DNA from: Macrolepiota albuminosa
Lineage: Eukaryota > Basidiomycota > Agaricomycetes > Agaricales > Agaricaceae
DNA length: 64,000 nt
NCBI GenBank assembly: GCA_027475525.1
Contig: JAMWFC010000077.1
Span: 124,001-188,000 of the forward strand
Direction: 5' to 3'
Every line of letters begins with the position of its first letter. Within the stretch, counting starts at the first letter, position 1. A program made the translations under genes and the position numbers. The notes beneath the pieces were generated by a model. The model was not told where the DNA came from, made no database searches, and was given only the letters and a program-made list of their open reading frames with translations. Shown here one piece after another: positions 1 through 11,457 of this stretch.

Positions 1-47
1 CTCCCACATCTCTCACATACATACTCCATACACATATCCAATGCAAC

Positions 48-990
48 ATGACCTCCACAAACTCATCAAATCTGCCAAATTTCTCCAAGAAGGTGCACTT
101 TGACAGAACAAACTATAACACCTTCAAAACTCAAGTCATGATCGCAGCCAGGGTGCATGGTGCTCACAGCTATCTGGATGGAACAATAGCAAAACTGACA
201 CCTCCCACAAGAGACCAAAAAATACCAGAAATTAAAGGCACTGAGTGGTTATTGAAAACCCCATCCCTGGAGGAATGAAAAGAGAGGGATGCTTGGGCAC
301 TGAGTTTAATTATATACAATGCTAAAAACCCAGTCAGACTGGGAATCAAGATGGATGGCACAGCAGCGGAAGCCTGGACATCCCTTACTGAAAACTTCAG
401 AGTCTTCTTGGAGATTGTGGCCATGGACGCAAAAAAGTGCCTGCAAGCCATGAAATTTTCTGACAGGATGGATTTCCTTAAGCACGTGGAAGACATGCAA
501 GAAAAATAAAAACAGGCTACCAAAAAAAGTGCAAGCATATCTGATACAATATTCCAAATCATCTTGATGACATTCTTTCCAGAGTCATAGAACACAGTAG
601 TCACAGGACTGTATACAATGAAAACAACAAAAGAAGTAGTGGCTGTGCTTACTATTTATTGGGACCAGCTAGTTCTTCAAAAACAAAAGGCTGGCATCTC
701 TACCACAGCCCTGCAGGCACAGACTAACCAAGTAAAACCAAAATTGGTCTGCGTCAATCTAAACTGTTGACGATCTGGTCATGTAATTAAAAATTGCTAT
801 TAGAAGGGTGGAGGAAAAAAAGGGCCAGTTCCCACTAAACTTCAGGAACAGGTCAAAACAAACCAAATCTACCACCACTGAGACACAGTCTATATTGCTG
901 GCCATGAACACAGCAGCTGCAGCTAACCAACTGTCAGGTTCCGCTGAGTCGGGGGCTTTCTGGGAAAGCAATGCCCTTACAATGTGGACT
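48..990 (+). pseudogene. Ty1/copia gag remnant
   Basis: Degenerate gag of a copia-type LTR retrotransposon, which would encode the particle protein. The frame opens at ATG 48 (MTSTNSSNLPNFSK) and stays recognisable through in-frame stops at about 276 and 507. Around 750-800 a zinc-knuckle remnant reads NC*RSGHVIKNCY: the second Cys, the His and the last Cys remain, the first Cys position is changed and a stop lies in the middle. A basic Gly/Lys-rich stretch follows. The 5' LTR lies outside the window. The frame is cut at about 990-1000 by a G-rich insert and copia coding resumes near 1740 with the protease. Not functional. Confidence 0.8.
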
Positions 991-999
991 TGATCTACG

Positions 1000-1735
1000 G
1001 ATACTCGGGTGTCTGGAACTCCAGGACTGGGACTCTGAGGTTCAAGACGTGGATAGGGGTGATCCTGGGAGAGGGAACTTGGTCCAGGAGTTTTGGGTTT
1101 CGAGTAGCTGAGGGTAGGGTGGGGGTCGAGTCATGAACTGGGGGTTCTAAGACGAGACTGGGTTAACAAATTAAAAGTCGCGAAGTGTGTACCAAGCTTA
1201 GAGCACACGGTTATTCAAGCGTGCCAGTCAGTGCATACCAGTCAAGCAGAGGGCACGCAACAATTCAAGTTATTATCAAGACTAGCAAATACAATGGGGG
1301 ACTATGCTATAAGTACTACGGAGCCAGGTCTCGGGGTTCTGGGGTGTCTGGGATAAGTCCTGGGAGGCATTGAGTAGCAGACAGTGACTGAATACCTGGA
1401 TCGCGCATGGAGTGCGCAATCAATTGGCGTGGAGGGAGCTGTGATGCGTGATGCATGATGGCCAGAAGTGAGCCACATGATCCAATTGTTGATGATGGCT
1501 GGTCCTGGGGTCCATGAAGCAGGGTCCCCGGGGGTGCTGGCTGATAGCAGTCTTTGATGTGTGTGATAGCGGCGTTGGTAGCTGTGGGGGCGGGGTGTGC
1601 TGTGGGTTGACAAAGGAGGCTCTCGGATGGGGCTCTGGGGATGCCTCTGGGGAGTTCCGGAGGGGAGGGGTCGTGACACCAACAGCTAGAAGTACTCCAA
1701 GCAACATACGCACTGTCAGCTATAGTACATAAGCA
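1000..1735. mobile_element. G-rich insert inside copia element
   Basis: About 0.7 kb of non-coding sequence separates the copia gag end from its protease. On the plus strand it is strongly G-rich, unlike the A-rich copia flanks. It holds a TATA-like box near 1308 (ctataagtac) and ends near 1680 with gtcgtgacacca. It looks like a solo LTR or another non-autonomous insertion, but I could not fix its ends or find a clean target duplication. Boundaries are approximate. Confidence 0.45.
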
Positions 1736-1739
1736 GGAG

Positions 1740-2931
1740 AGTGAGCTCACAATGATCAAATGGATGGAAGCAAATACTACAAGGATGCCAGAAATCCTGA
1801 CTTATGCAGACTCCAGCACCACCAATCACTTTTTTGTAAACCAAGAAGTATTCTCAGACTACAAAGAACTACCCACCTCAATTGAGGAACATGCAGCACC
1901 CACCCTGATTGAGGGACATGCAGCACCCAAAGGAGCTATGTTCTACATAGTGGGATGAGGTACCGTCAGGTGAATCTGCTGAATGGAGCATGGGTTATCT
2001 GAGCTGATATTCAAAGACACCCTCTATGCACCAGACTTGACATCAAATCTTATATTAATCAACCAGTTTGATAAGGCAGGCTTTAAGGTCATCTTTGCAG
2101 GAGATGAAGTCCAATTCCAAGACCAGCATAGCAGGAAGATACTCTGGGGATCAGGCATTAGAGAGATGTACCTACTGAGTGCATTGGGAGGTTCAAGCTC
2201 ACTGACAGCACTTGTTGCCAGGTCCCAGATGAAACCCACCACCCTTGATGTGTGGCATCATTGTTTTGGCCACACGAGTGTAAAAATGATTAGACATGTC
2301 CTAACAAAGGACTTAGTTGATAGCTTAACCATACAAGGAAACCTTAACATACCTGGTTTGTGTGAGGACTGCATGTATGGGAAACATGCAGCCAGGCCTT
2401 ACAATGCGGATGTTTAGCCAGAGGGGTTCTTGAATGAGTGTGTCCATATCGACCTATGAGGTCCTTTGAGTGTGTTATTGTTAAGGAGGGCAGTGTATAT
2501 GATGCTAGCTATAAATGGTGAAATGCTTACATATTTCTGGCTATTTCTTGCCAAGAAAGGATGCTGCAACAACATTAATAGCATTCACTGCCTATCATGC
2601 TGAATCGGAATGCCAGACTGGGAGAAAACTGAAGCAAGTCTATGTCAATGCTGGCGGGGAGTGGGTGAACGACCTATGGTCAACATACTTTAGTGGCTAT
2701 GGTATCATACTGAGGATCACAACCCCATATGCACATGTCCAAAATAGACTAGTGGAGAGGGCAAATTGCACGATCATCGAGGGGGTATGCTGCATGCTGG
2801 CAGAAAGCAGTCTGCTAAAAGAATTATGGGCAGAAGCAGCCACGACATAAATTCACATACAAAACTTACTCCTATTTGCTCAGCACCCAGGAACAATTCT
2901 GAGAGAAGCCTGGATGGGCTGCCAACAATGC
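1740..2931 (+). pseudogene. Ty1/copia protease, pre-integrase and integrase core remnant
   Basis: Continuation of the copia polyprotein. Around 1800 the protease motif reads YADSSTTNHF, where copia proteases have DSGAT.H, so the catalytic Asp is kept and the Gly is lost. At 1983-2417 lies the gag-pre-integrase zinc motif (DVWHHCFGHTS, then CEDCMYGK), which gives the HHCC pattern. At 2515-2850 is the integrase core (NAGGEWVND, then TPYAHVQNRLVERANCTI, with the catalytic Glu in the latter). Stops and frameshifts occur throughout. A solo LTR interrupts the frame at 2932. Confidence 0.85.
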
Positions 2932-3990
2932 CGACAGGCTTATACTCAGACTGAGTGCATCAAGAAACATTATAGGTTGGCCAATACTTGACATACAAGA
3001 GACTCTAGCAACCAGATTGGATACAGAACAGCTCTGGCTTGTATGCTTTATTGCAGGTCTTACCCATTTATCTTAATCACTATTTATCAGCCCTTCAGCA
3101 CTCTCTATTCACTAACTTCAAAGAATTGAGAGGTTTGGGATATATAGCACTAACACAACAATGGGAGGTGGACTCTGACCAAACTCTGATCATTTCCAAA
3201 AGAGGTCAGCATTAGGTGCTGCCATTTGACAAGGCACCTCAATCAGAAGTCTAAAAGAATCAATGATAGCGGCACAGGATATATTCAAACTCAACATTGG
3301 GACCTGTTAGGAATTGATACAATAAGTAGTGCCGACATTAGTGCTCATAGCGTCTGTTAAGAATTTTCCAACCATACTCTGAAGTAGCCTGGCCAATCAG
3401 AATTATATTAAGAGTGAGCAGACCTGTACAATTCTAAGTCAATTTAGAGTTGCCGTTGGTCACTGTGAATTATAATGCTGTTGGTTGCCATCATTCATAT
3501 GCTGCAGGTTGCTGTTGACAGGTCATCATTAGAGGGAATCATGAGAAGAGGTAGCACTGCAAATGGACTTATCTTGGAAGACATAGTAGCACATAGTATA
3601 TAAGATAGCTACTTTACATATATATAATAATGAATTGTAACTCTTAAACACCCAAGTTATACTTAGTGTTCAAATTGTGCTAGATCTGCCTAACTTCATC
3701 CCTAAGTTGGGCGCTAGCTTCATCTATCTCGTCTACATTGTTTATAATGCTATTTATGGGCACATTTTGCTGTGCTATTTGTCTTCTTTTCTATATCCTT
3801 GCCTAAACTATGGTGCTCACAGTTTGTTAGATAGCACCCAAGGTGCTATTATTTAGCACATCATTTTATCACATTTGCTTGAGCACACCAGGACCCCATC
3901 AGGACTCTTCATAACTACACACGCCAGGTGCTGGAGATGGCATTGTACTGCATATATATCTAGCACACTCAACCACAGTTGGCACCATTA
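2932..3990 (+). repeat. Solo LTR, copy A, inside copia integrase
   Basis: A ~1.06 kb repeat that also occurs at 43915-45037 (+) and 47563-48601 (-). By alignment with those copies its ends are the decayed forms of TGATAGGCTT... and ...GGCGTCATCA. An internal TATA element (tagtatataagatagctac, near 3594) is shared by all three copies, as expected of an LTR promoter. It splits the copia integrase: the frame resumes right after it with LRPWGCLA, the usual post-catalytic region. The flanks ATGC and GCGC would be the 4-bp target duplication after two transitions. Confidence 0.75.
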
Positions 3991-3995
3991 GCGCG

Positions 3996-5400
3996 TGGAC
4001 TATCTAAGACCATGGGGATGTCTGGCCTAGGCAAAGATCACAGAAGAGCTAGTGAGGTCAAAACTTGACCCCAGGTCAGTGAGAACCCATTTGGTAGACT
4101 ACTCAGACAGGAGTTACCAATTATTTGACCAGAAGTCAAGGACAGTGGTTACTTCACACAACGTCATATTTGATGAGGGAGTGGGGCATTGGTCACTTAC
4201 AGTCATTGGTGACATGGACAACAAATCTCCTTGACAGCCATTGCTGCCTGTATCTTACCCCAGCCAAGCCATAACATCTATCTACCAGCCTGTAGCATCC
4301 AGATTCCACCTCAAAAATGGTCTGTTGCATGCAGATCCAGCCACAGATCCTACCACTGATGATTGATAAGCACCTATCAACATCACATGTGACCTGTCAA
4401 TCCCTGCAGCTGCCATGCAGACACCATTGCAGCCTATACGACAATCTGCCTGCCTGACTAAGCCAACCCCAGCCCTGGTCACTGTTAGAGACACTATTAG
4501 GAGAGAGCAGCAGGCAAGGGAGATGGGCAAGGCCTGGGCAATGGACTTACCCACTGCCTTGCTGGCTAAGAGCCCATATGCATACTTGACTGGCCTTAAC
4601 AATTCTGCAGATACTCACATATCGAAGAATTATACTGTGGCCATGAAGTGGCCAGACTTGTGGCAGCCAGCAATGGATAATGAGCTAGCTATGATGATGG
4701 ACAGAGGCATATTTAAGCTTGTCAATGCTGGAGCAGTTTTGAAGGGCAAGAATATTATGGGTTGTCAATAGGTTTACGCTAACAAATTCAATGCTGAGGG
4801 CAAAGTTGTCAAGAGGAAAGCCTGGTTGGTTGCAAAGGGGTACTTACAGATTGTTGGAGAGGACTTCGACAAGACATATGCTGCAGTGGTCTGCCTGGAA
4901 TCTCTGAAGATGTCGGCAGCTGTGGCAGCACAGAAGAGTCTGGAGATTTGGCAGGTTGATTTTGTCTTGACTTATCTGAATAGCATCTTAGAGCATAACA
5001 TATACATGCACTTGCCACCTGGTTTTTTGGGAAGGGAAGGCAAGCTAGCGCTGCTCTGCAAAACTATTTACAGCTTAATGCAGGGAGGTTACAATTGGTA
5101 CTGGACTCTTAATGGCACCTATACTGATCTGGGATACCAAAAGTCAAGAGCAGACCCATGCATATGCTCCAAAAAGGTGGGCAATGAGATCATCATTACC
5201 AACACTTTCAATGATGACACATTTGATATATCATCATCAAAGGCTGACACAGACCTCGCAAAGAGAGAATTGGCAACAATTTATAAAATAAAGGATCTCG
5301 GTGACCCCACATTCATTCTAGGCATGGCTATTCACAGAGACCCCACCATGGGATCAATTACCCTCTTACAGAAGGTGTATCTAAAATGGGTCCTTGAGTG
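3996..5400 (+). pseudogene. Ty1/copia integrase C-terminus and reverse transcriptase remnant
   Basis: 4000-4234 is the integrase C-terminal part (LDPRSVRTHLVDYSDRSYQ, then HNVIFDE), typical of copia. From 4415 the RT region follows: the entry region (MKWPDLWQPAMDNELAMM), then VAKGYLQIVGEDFDKTYAAV and WQVDFVLTYLNS near 4826-4990. The expected A-motif Asp is within QVDF. The YVDD equivalent near 5200 reads FNDDTFD. Stops and frameshifts make it non-functional. Confidence 0.85.
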
Positions 5401-6203
5401 ATTTAACATAGTGGACTATAACCTTTGACACACACCATTACCCTCTGGTATTGTCCTCACAGCTAAAATGTTCCCAAAAGACAAAACTGAATGAGTCTTC
5501 ATGAGAAACAAACCATACCATCAATTACTTGGAATGCTCATATGGGCGCAAGCTGTGATGCAGCCAGATCTCTCTTATGCTGTGGCGTTTCTAGCCCGGT
5601 TCCAATCAAACCCTGGCCTAGTGCATTGGAAGGCTCTTCTTTATATACTAGCATATGTGAAAGAGATGTTGGGGTACAGGCTCAGATACACAAAAGATCT
5701 TGGAGGATCAGTCAAGCCGCTAGGATACATTGGTTGCCAACTATGGAGGAGATCTAGACACATGCAGATCAACATCCAGATATGTCTTCATGATGGCTGG
5801 AAGGCTAGTCTCATAGAGCTCAAAATGTCAGCAAACTATGGCTCTATCTACAACTGAGGCTGAGTATATGACAATAACAAGGAGATCCCAGCAAGCATTA
5901 TGGATGCACAATTTCATGTCAGAGATCGGCATTGCTCAACTACTCCTAGCCACTCTTAAGATTGACAACAACTTGTCTATTGTACTTGCCAAATCCATCA
6001 AAAGTTACTTGTGGGCAAAGCATATTGATATCAGACATTACTATATCAGGGAATAGATCCAGAATGGCGACATTGAAGTCTTGCACATACTCTCAGTTAA
6101 AAACATTGCCGATATCTACACCAAGCTGCTATCATGCACTTTTACAACTACCTTGTTATGCTCATAAACATAAAAGACACAGATGGTCGTGCAAGTCAGA
6201 GGG
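5401..6203 (+). pseudogene. Ty1/copia RNase H remnant
   Basis: This is the C-terminal part of copia pol. It reads YHQLLGMLIWAQAVMQPDLSYAV at 5515-5580, the connection to RNase H. It continues with ALSTTEAEYMTI at 5841-5876, the RNase H motif with the catalytic Glu, and ends near KNIADIYTKLL at about 6100-6130. A purine-rich tract (gtcagagggag, 6193-6203) follows, as expected for the polypurine tract before a 3' LTR. Several frameshifts. Confidence 0.85.
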
Positions 6204-6404
6204 AGTGTTGAGGAAGAGACTTACATGACATCAACAATATATTCAAACCAACTTTCATTTACGGCACCACCACTCAATTTCCTTCTGGCATAGCTACACT
6301 TACACAATCAGTCTTTGATAATCTTTGTTTTTTTTCTCTTCAGTATATTTTCTTTACAAACAAATAAAGCCCCTCAGTCAACTACATCACAGAGTGAGAC
6401 TGAG
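6204..6404 (+). repeat. Probable copia 3' LTR
   Basis: Begins TGTTGAGGAAG immediately after the purine-rich tract of the copia element, the usual start of copia LTRs. It contains an AATAAAG polyadenylation-like signal near 6363 and could end at ...caactacatcaca near 6404. The 5' LTR is outside the window, so the end is a guess. Confidence 0.45.
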
Positions 6405-8753
6405 GACTAAAACTATTGTTTTACTCTACATTTATGATGCTGTCTCAAGTTGTAGGGCTGGTGTCTGGAAAAAGAAGATTGCTGGTGGCATCAACTGTTG
6501 TGGTTAAAGAAGAGACACAAAGAAAGTTAAATTAAAGGGAGCAAACAAAGAGATGATGCATAGTTTCTAGTTTGTCTAGTCAAACCTGCACTATAGGCTC
6601 TATTTATTCTCAAAATGATTTGACAATATGTCTTAGCAGTCTATCTGACTACTTCAAGCATATAACTAAACAATGGCCAAAAGTGTAAGGTGATTTTTTG
6701 TAAGGGAATGAAGGCAAAAAATATAGATTATAGAAATCTGAGGCAATAAGCAACAGAGAGAGGATAAAGTTGTCTGAAGAGATGTGAGATTTTATATGGA
6801 AATTTTGGTGAGTTGCAATGATGAAAGGTGAGCTAGTCAATAACATGTCATGAATCTAATAGTCAGAAGGCTCATTGTAAGGGTATATTTGAATGGAGAA
6901 AGAGATTCTCTCTATTTGGTTATGATCTACTATAAATTGATCAGTAAAGCTATATGCTGTCTTTACCTAATAGAGAACATTTGATTGAGCAGAGCAGAAG
7001 CTAATTATGGAATCAAGAAAATAATAAGCTGTAATAGCATTGTAGAAGCCTTGAAGTTTGAGCCTGTCAAATCTCTTCCTTTAATCTTATTGCATGGTTG
7101 CTTTTCTCTTGCTGCCTATATTTGAACTTGCATTATTAGAAAAATTAAGTTGTGTTGTTGCATTTTTAGCTGAGTTGCAATTTGGAAAGGAGAAATTATT
7201 GTTTTTTTTATATGAGATATACAAGTAATGATCTGTTTAGCCAGGCAAACAGAAGATTAGCAAGCAAGTTATTACAAGTAATACTCCAATAATTTGCAAG
7301 TAGTGTCAATAGTACTTTTTTATGAATTGTAGTTATTGAGACAGGCTTACAGAATCTAGAAAATGAGCAGAGAGGATATAATTAATGAGTATCAGTCATT
7401 ACTTCAGCTAAGGCAAAGTCCAATAAGCTGAGTAACCACTATTTTTTCCATCTATCTGGTCTTGAGGCAGAATATCTATTTCTCTTTCTTAAAAGTGAGT
7501 GAGTGTTGTTTAGAGTTAGCAACTTAGGCCAAATAAAAGAGTCTTCATCTACTCTATGCGCTAAATTAGCTATTGAAGAGGGATTGAGCTATAGTTTTAT
7601 AGCTATGACTTTGTTATTCTATTTATATAGTTTTGTAAAATATGTAACTGTTTTGTTGCAGATGTTTTGTTTTTCAGTTTTAAAGATGTCAAAAAGTTTT
7701 TCCATAGTTAATGCTAAAGCCAAAAGAAGAGATGAGAACATTGATGGAAACAGTTTTTTGGTTAATTAGCCAGAAAGAATTGAATGAGTTATTGTGCCAT
7801 GTCTTCAGTTTGCCTGTTCTCCCAATATTCTTTCCCCTTTATAGTATTGAGCCTTTGCAAGATGTTTTCAAAGGTACATTGCAAACATTAGTATGGCATC
7901 ATCAAATAAATTTTTAGGAGAAACATTATAAAATGCTCTTCATATTGGATCTACCTATAATTTTAATAGTAAATAAACTCTATACTTTATGACCAGTATA
8001 ATCCAATTTATTTATTGCATTGTAGTAACAATTTGTTGAATTTGAAAGCTCATGACTTTCTTAGAAAACTTTGAGATCTGAGGAGCTAGATATTGAAAGG
8101 TTCAGCCTGCTGCTAAATGAAGGAATTCTAGGAAAAAAGTAAAATAGATCAAGTCACTATCTGAGTGTATATCTGTAGATATGCTTTATGGCCATTTGGC
8201 TTGAAGTAAGGCATTTAACTCTGTACAAAAATTTGTTGGTTTACATTTGTTTTTTTTTTCTTGAGAAAAAATATTGAGGAGCATATTGCACTGATGGAAA
8301 GGCAAGAGAGATTAGAGGACAATGGAGGTCTTCTGGCATAGCAAAAATGAGGTGGGCCTGAATAGATACATGGTCTATTTTTGAGATGAAGTTCTTTAAG
8401 ACATCAATGTAAGTCAAAGCTTCAAATTTAGAAATGGCAGCTCTATCTAGGATAGCCCAATGTGGAAGTGCATCTGAGAATGATTTAAATGTTCAGTTAG
8501 TCTTCCAAGATTAGTCTGGTTAAAAGTTCCAAGCATTGATTGCTCTGTACTGAGAGAGAAAATTTGCAAGGTGGGGAAGATTTCTAAAGGGTCAAATCTG
8601 CATTTAATGAGGAAGTTTCAGCATAGGACATAATGACATTGCAGTTGCCTATGACTATGAATCCTGAGGGCACTTAATTGTAATATTCTGCAATTATCTT
8701 CTAAAAGTGCTCTGAGGACTTTTCTTTTTCTTATTCTCATCACACATAGAGAT
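6405..8753. other. AT-rich unassigned stretch
   Basis: About 2.3 kb of AT-rich sequence without a convincing gene. On the minus strand several pieces have a coding-like flavour but many stops: 7080-6650 (FYNAITAYYFLDSI... to HQNFHIKSHISSDN) and 8690-8340 (IVIGNCNVIM..., FKSFSDALPHWAILDRA...). The second piece could be a decayed LINE-type endonuclease, where GDFN would be expected in place of GNCN. I do not consider this established. Confidence 0.3.
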
Positions 8754-10064
8754 ATCACAATGGTACATGTTATACATTGTATGGGAGCTCGCTTTGTGCC
8801 ATACCATATGTGTCCAGCGGAGTCCACTATACTGGAGTGGAGCAGTCTCCACAGTGCCGTAGAATACAGAGCCGCAGACATGTCACAATGTGCTGTATGA
8901 CACGGTTCAGTGGATCGATAAAAGGTGGGCACACACATGTGCATGCAGGCCCGGCAGATGCCAGCAGACACTAGTGGACATCAATGTGCATCAGCGGCTG
9001 CCAGCAGGCATCAGCCCACGAGTGAAAACCTCCTCCATTGGCGGACGTCATGGCATGAATAAACCCTCCTTGAGGTTCCCCACTTCCCTCCCCTCTCTAT
9101 TCCTCCCCGCAATAACTCAAGGCTGCGCATCTCCCCTTCCCTCCTTTTCCTACCCCCAATGCCAGCGTACGTCCACAAAAGGGCCCTGCAAACCTATGCA
9201 GGCCTACGCAAGCCACCAGCGGACATCCATGCAGACGTACGTTGATGGACTCAAACCTACGTGGGCCCATGCAGGCCTGTGCAGGGCACCAGTGGACATC
9301 CACAGAGGCCTACGCAGGTTCACGGGTCTGGTTGGACCAAGGAAAAAGGTAACTTTGTCTTGCCCACTGTATGCCTGTGGGGAGGAATTGAACCCCTGGC
9401 CTTGAGAAAGCCTCCAGCAACGGAACGCACATTTAACCATTGCACCACAGGTCTGTTACTAATGGATAGATTCAAAGGTTGGATAACACAATGAACGGAC
9501 ACCCACCTACATTTCTGCAGGTTCCTGTATGGATTTTTTGAGGTGGAAGGGGGGTGGCATACCTCCCAAAAGAGTTTTCATGGCTTGAAAGGGGCATTGG
9601 CATCAGCAGCCATCAGCTTGGCATCCGTCAGAGTTCGTTGGCAGCCATTGTGACCTGCTGGCATCTATCAGCATCCATTGGCATCCATTGTGCATCTGTT
9701 GGCATCCGCCAGATATCTGCTGGTATCCGTCAGCAACCCCCAGCATTGTCTGGCATTAGGGCAGGAGAGAAGAAAATGGGGTGCATGGGCATCTGCTGCA
9801 TGGGGTGGCGTTTTGGAGAGCGTGGGGGGTGGTGGAAGAGGGATGGGAGTAGGGAGAAAGAGGGGGAAGAGGGAAGGGGAGGAGTGTGGGTGTCCGCTGG
9901 TATACCAGTGGACATAGCAGATGTTGGACGTCAGGTCAGGGAGGAGGAGGGAAGTGGGGTGCATGTGGTGGATGGGGGTGGCATGTGAGATAGTATGGGG
10001 AGTGGAGAGGATAGCACTGGGGAGAAAGAGGAGGAAGGGCAGAAGAGGGTGCATGAGTGTCCGC
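8754..10064 (+). repeat. Repeat R, copy 1, left part
   Basis: This segment is repeated in inverted orientation at 46660-48993. Similarity starts at atcacaatggtac (8754), matching position 48993 in reverse. It contains a TATA-like gataaaagg (about 8916), a tRNA-like unit (9373-9451), and 9590-9760, where the word ggcatcYgYcag recurs in degenerate form. Long frames here (for example 8890-9405 and 9554-9988) are GC-rich, exist on both strands and are not kept in the other copy, so I do not call genes. It ends at the Gypsy-1 target site CCGC (10061-10064). Confidence 0.8.
9373..9451 (-). repeat. tRNA-like unit in repeat R
   Basis: Read on the minus strand this 79-nt unit starts CCTGTGG and ends CCACAGGC, so a perfect 7-bp acceptor-like stem can form. 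An A-box-like TGGTGCAATGG follows the 5' strand and a B-box/T-arm GGGGTTCAATTCC precedes the 3' strand. The equivalent unit in R copy 2 is at 47275-47353. No proper anticodon arm is evident, so it is more likely the head of a tRNA-derived SINE than a tRNA gene. Confidence 0.55.
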
Positions 10065-11077
10065 TGATAGGACCCCATACAGGATCAGCACATCAACGGC
10101 AGGCTACGGCAACACGGCACAGGTCTGGGATACCTTAGCACATGCTAACTAACCAATTTTGGCAATATTTGATGGCTGCGCACGGCAAGAAGCAGATCCG
10201 ATCAGTGATAGCACCGATGGCAGACAGAATGATAACTGACAGATGGCATCAGTCACTGACGACAGCGCTTAGCGAGAAGCCTGATAATCTATCAAAAACT
10301 GACGGACAGCTTGGCGTTTGACCTTGGCATCTGAGACCACTTAGCGCCTCAATCTGGTGCCTGACATCGCTAAGCATTTTGGACAGACAGAAGGGTGATG
10401 GATTGATGGTTTAGCTTTGCAATCTGTCACCTGGCATCGCTAAGGTTCTTGAATGGACGGTAGAGATCTGAAACCATTGGAGCTACCTCTATGAAATTTT
10501 CTAGTTTACCGCACTTTGGCAATGGTTGGTCACTGGCGACGGATCTGAAACCATTGGAGCTACCTCTATGAAATTTTCTAGTTTACCGCACTTTGGCAAT
10601 GGTTGGTCACTGGCGACGGTGAACTCCCTGTAGTATATAAAGTACTTACCGACTTGTACATACCCATCGAACAAGAGACCAGAGTTTCCTGCTCCCCTTT
10701 CATCAGCCTCCCTTATGCTCAAGATCTCATTTACAGTCGGCAACGTCAAACTTGTCGGCAGTTGCAGACTATTGCTAGCCTTCGACCTATTTGCGCCTTG
10801 CAGCTACGGCAGGCATTATTGACGTTTAGACTTTGCTAAGCTTACCATGCTCTTGCCACTTATGTTGCCGTGTTCACTTACCGCTCCATTCATAGGCGCT
10901 TTACCTTAGCGCTTTACACTTACCGACCCCCTTACCAACTTTTCCTCATTTTCATAGGCACGTTCTCTGGGACCTGCCTGGGACTCCTCACATCACTTAT
11001 AGCGCACCCAACGCTAGCTTTTTGGTACGGTAACACTATAGTTATATTTGTTACTGACCAAACTTTGGGCGTCATCA
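10065..11077 (+). repeat. Gypsy-1 5' LTR
   Basis: Starts TGATAGGACC and ends GGGCGTCATCA. It is 1013 bp here against 935 bp for the 3' LTR; the difference is explained by a 77-bp exact tandem duplication at 10465-10619. A TATA element (gtatataaag) lies near 10632. Related LTRs occur in Gypsy-2 and in the truncated copy at 39960-40887. Confidence 0.92.
10465..10619. repeat. 77-bp tandem duplication 1
   Basis: Exact, second unit starting at 10542; in the Gypsy-1 5' LTR. The 3' LTR has one unit. Confidence 0.95.
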
Positions 11078-11100
11078 AATTGGAGCCCACCACGAGGGAT
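11078..11100 (+). other. Gypsy-1 primer binding site
   Basis: Directly after the LTR comes aat and then tggagcccaccacgag. The reverse complement ends in ...GGGCTCCA, the CCA being the 3' end of a tRNA. The same site, with one change, follows the LTRs of Gypsy-2 (36741-36757) and of the truncated copy (near 39950). I could not name the tRNA. Confidence 0.7.
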
Positions 11101-11457
11101 CTCTAGGGCAGAATTCCGCCAGAAACCCATCTCCAGCATAGGCGCCGCCTGCTAGACCAGTCGGCAGAAGGCATAGCTCCTTCCCACCCATCAACTCCAC
11201 AACCACCTGGTGCCTTACCGGGTCTCTCTCTTGCACAGGAACTACAGAATGCCACTGTAGACAAATTTCCTGATCTCTTCTCACGTTCTTTTGACTTTAG
11301 CGCCGACGACCTCTTAGCGTCGCCGCTTGCTGCACTGCAACCAGTTACCCCCATTACTCCGTTAACGCCTCTTTCTCAACTCATCTCTCTTACCCCGTCG
11401 CCAATCTCAAGAACTCCTTCCCCACAACCACTAACCGAACTCGGTACCACCGTCGCC

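Noticed and set aside
170..604. Minus-strand 144-codon frame
   Set aside because: Shadow of the copia gag, which has recognisable motifs on the plus strand.
9373..9451. True tRNA gene
   Set aside because: Acceptor stem and B-box are present but no anticodon arm can be folded, and the unit is embedded in a repeat.
9554..9988. Gly/Met-rich frame and its overlapping partners on both strands
   Set aside because: Low-complexity GC-rich repeat R; frames are not kept in copy 2.
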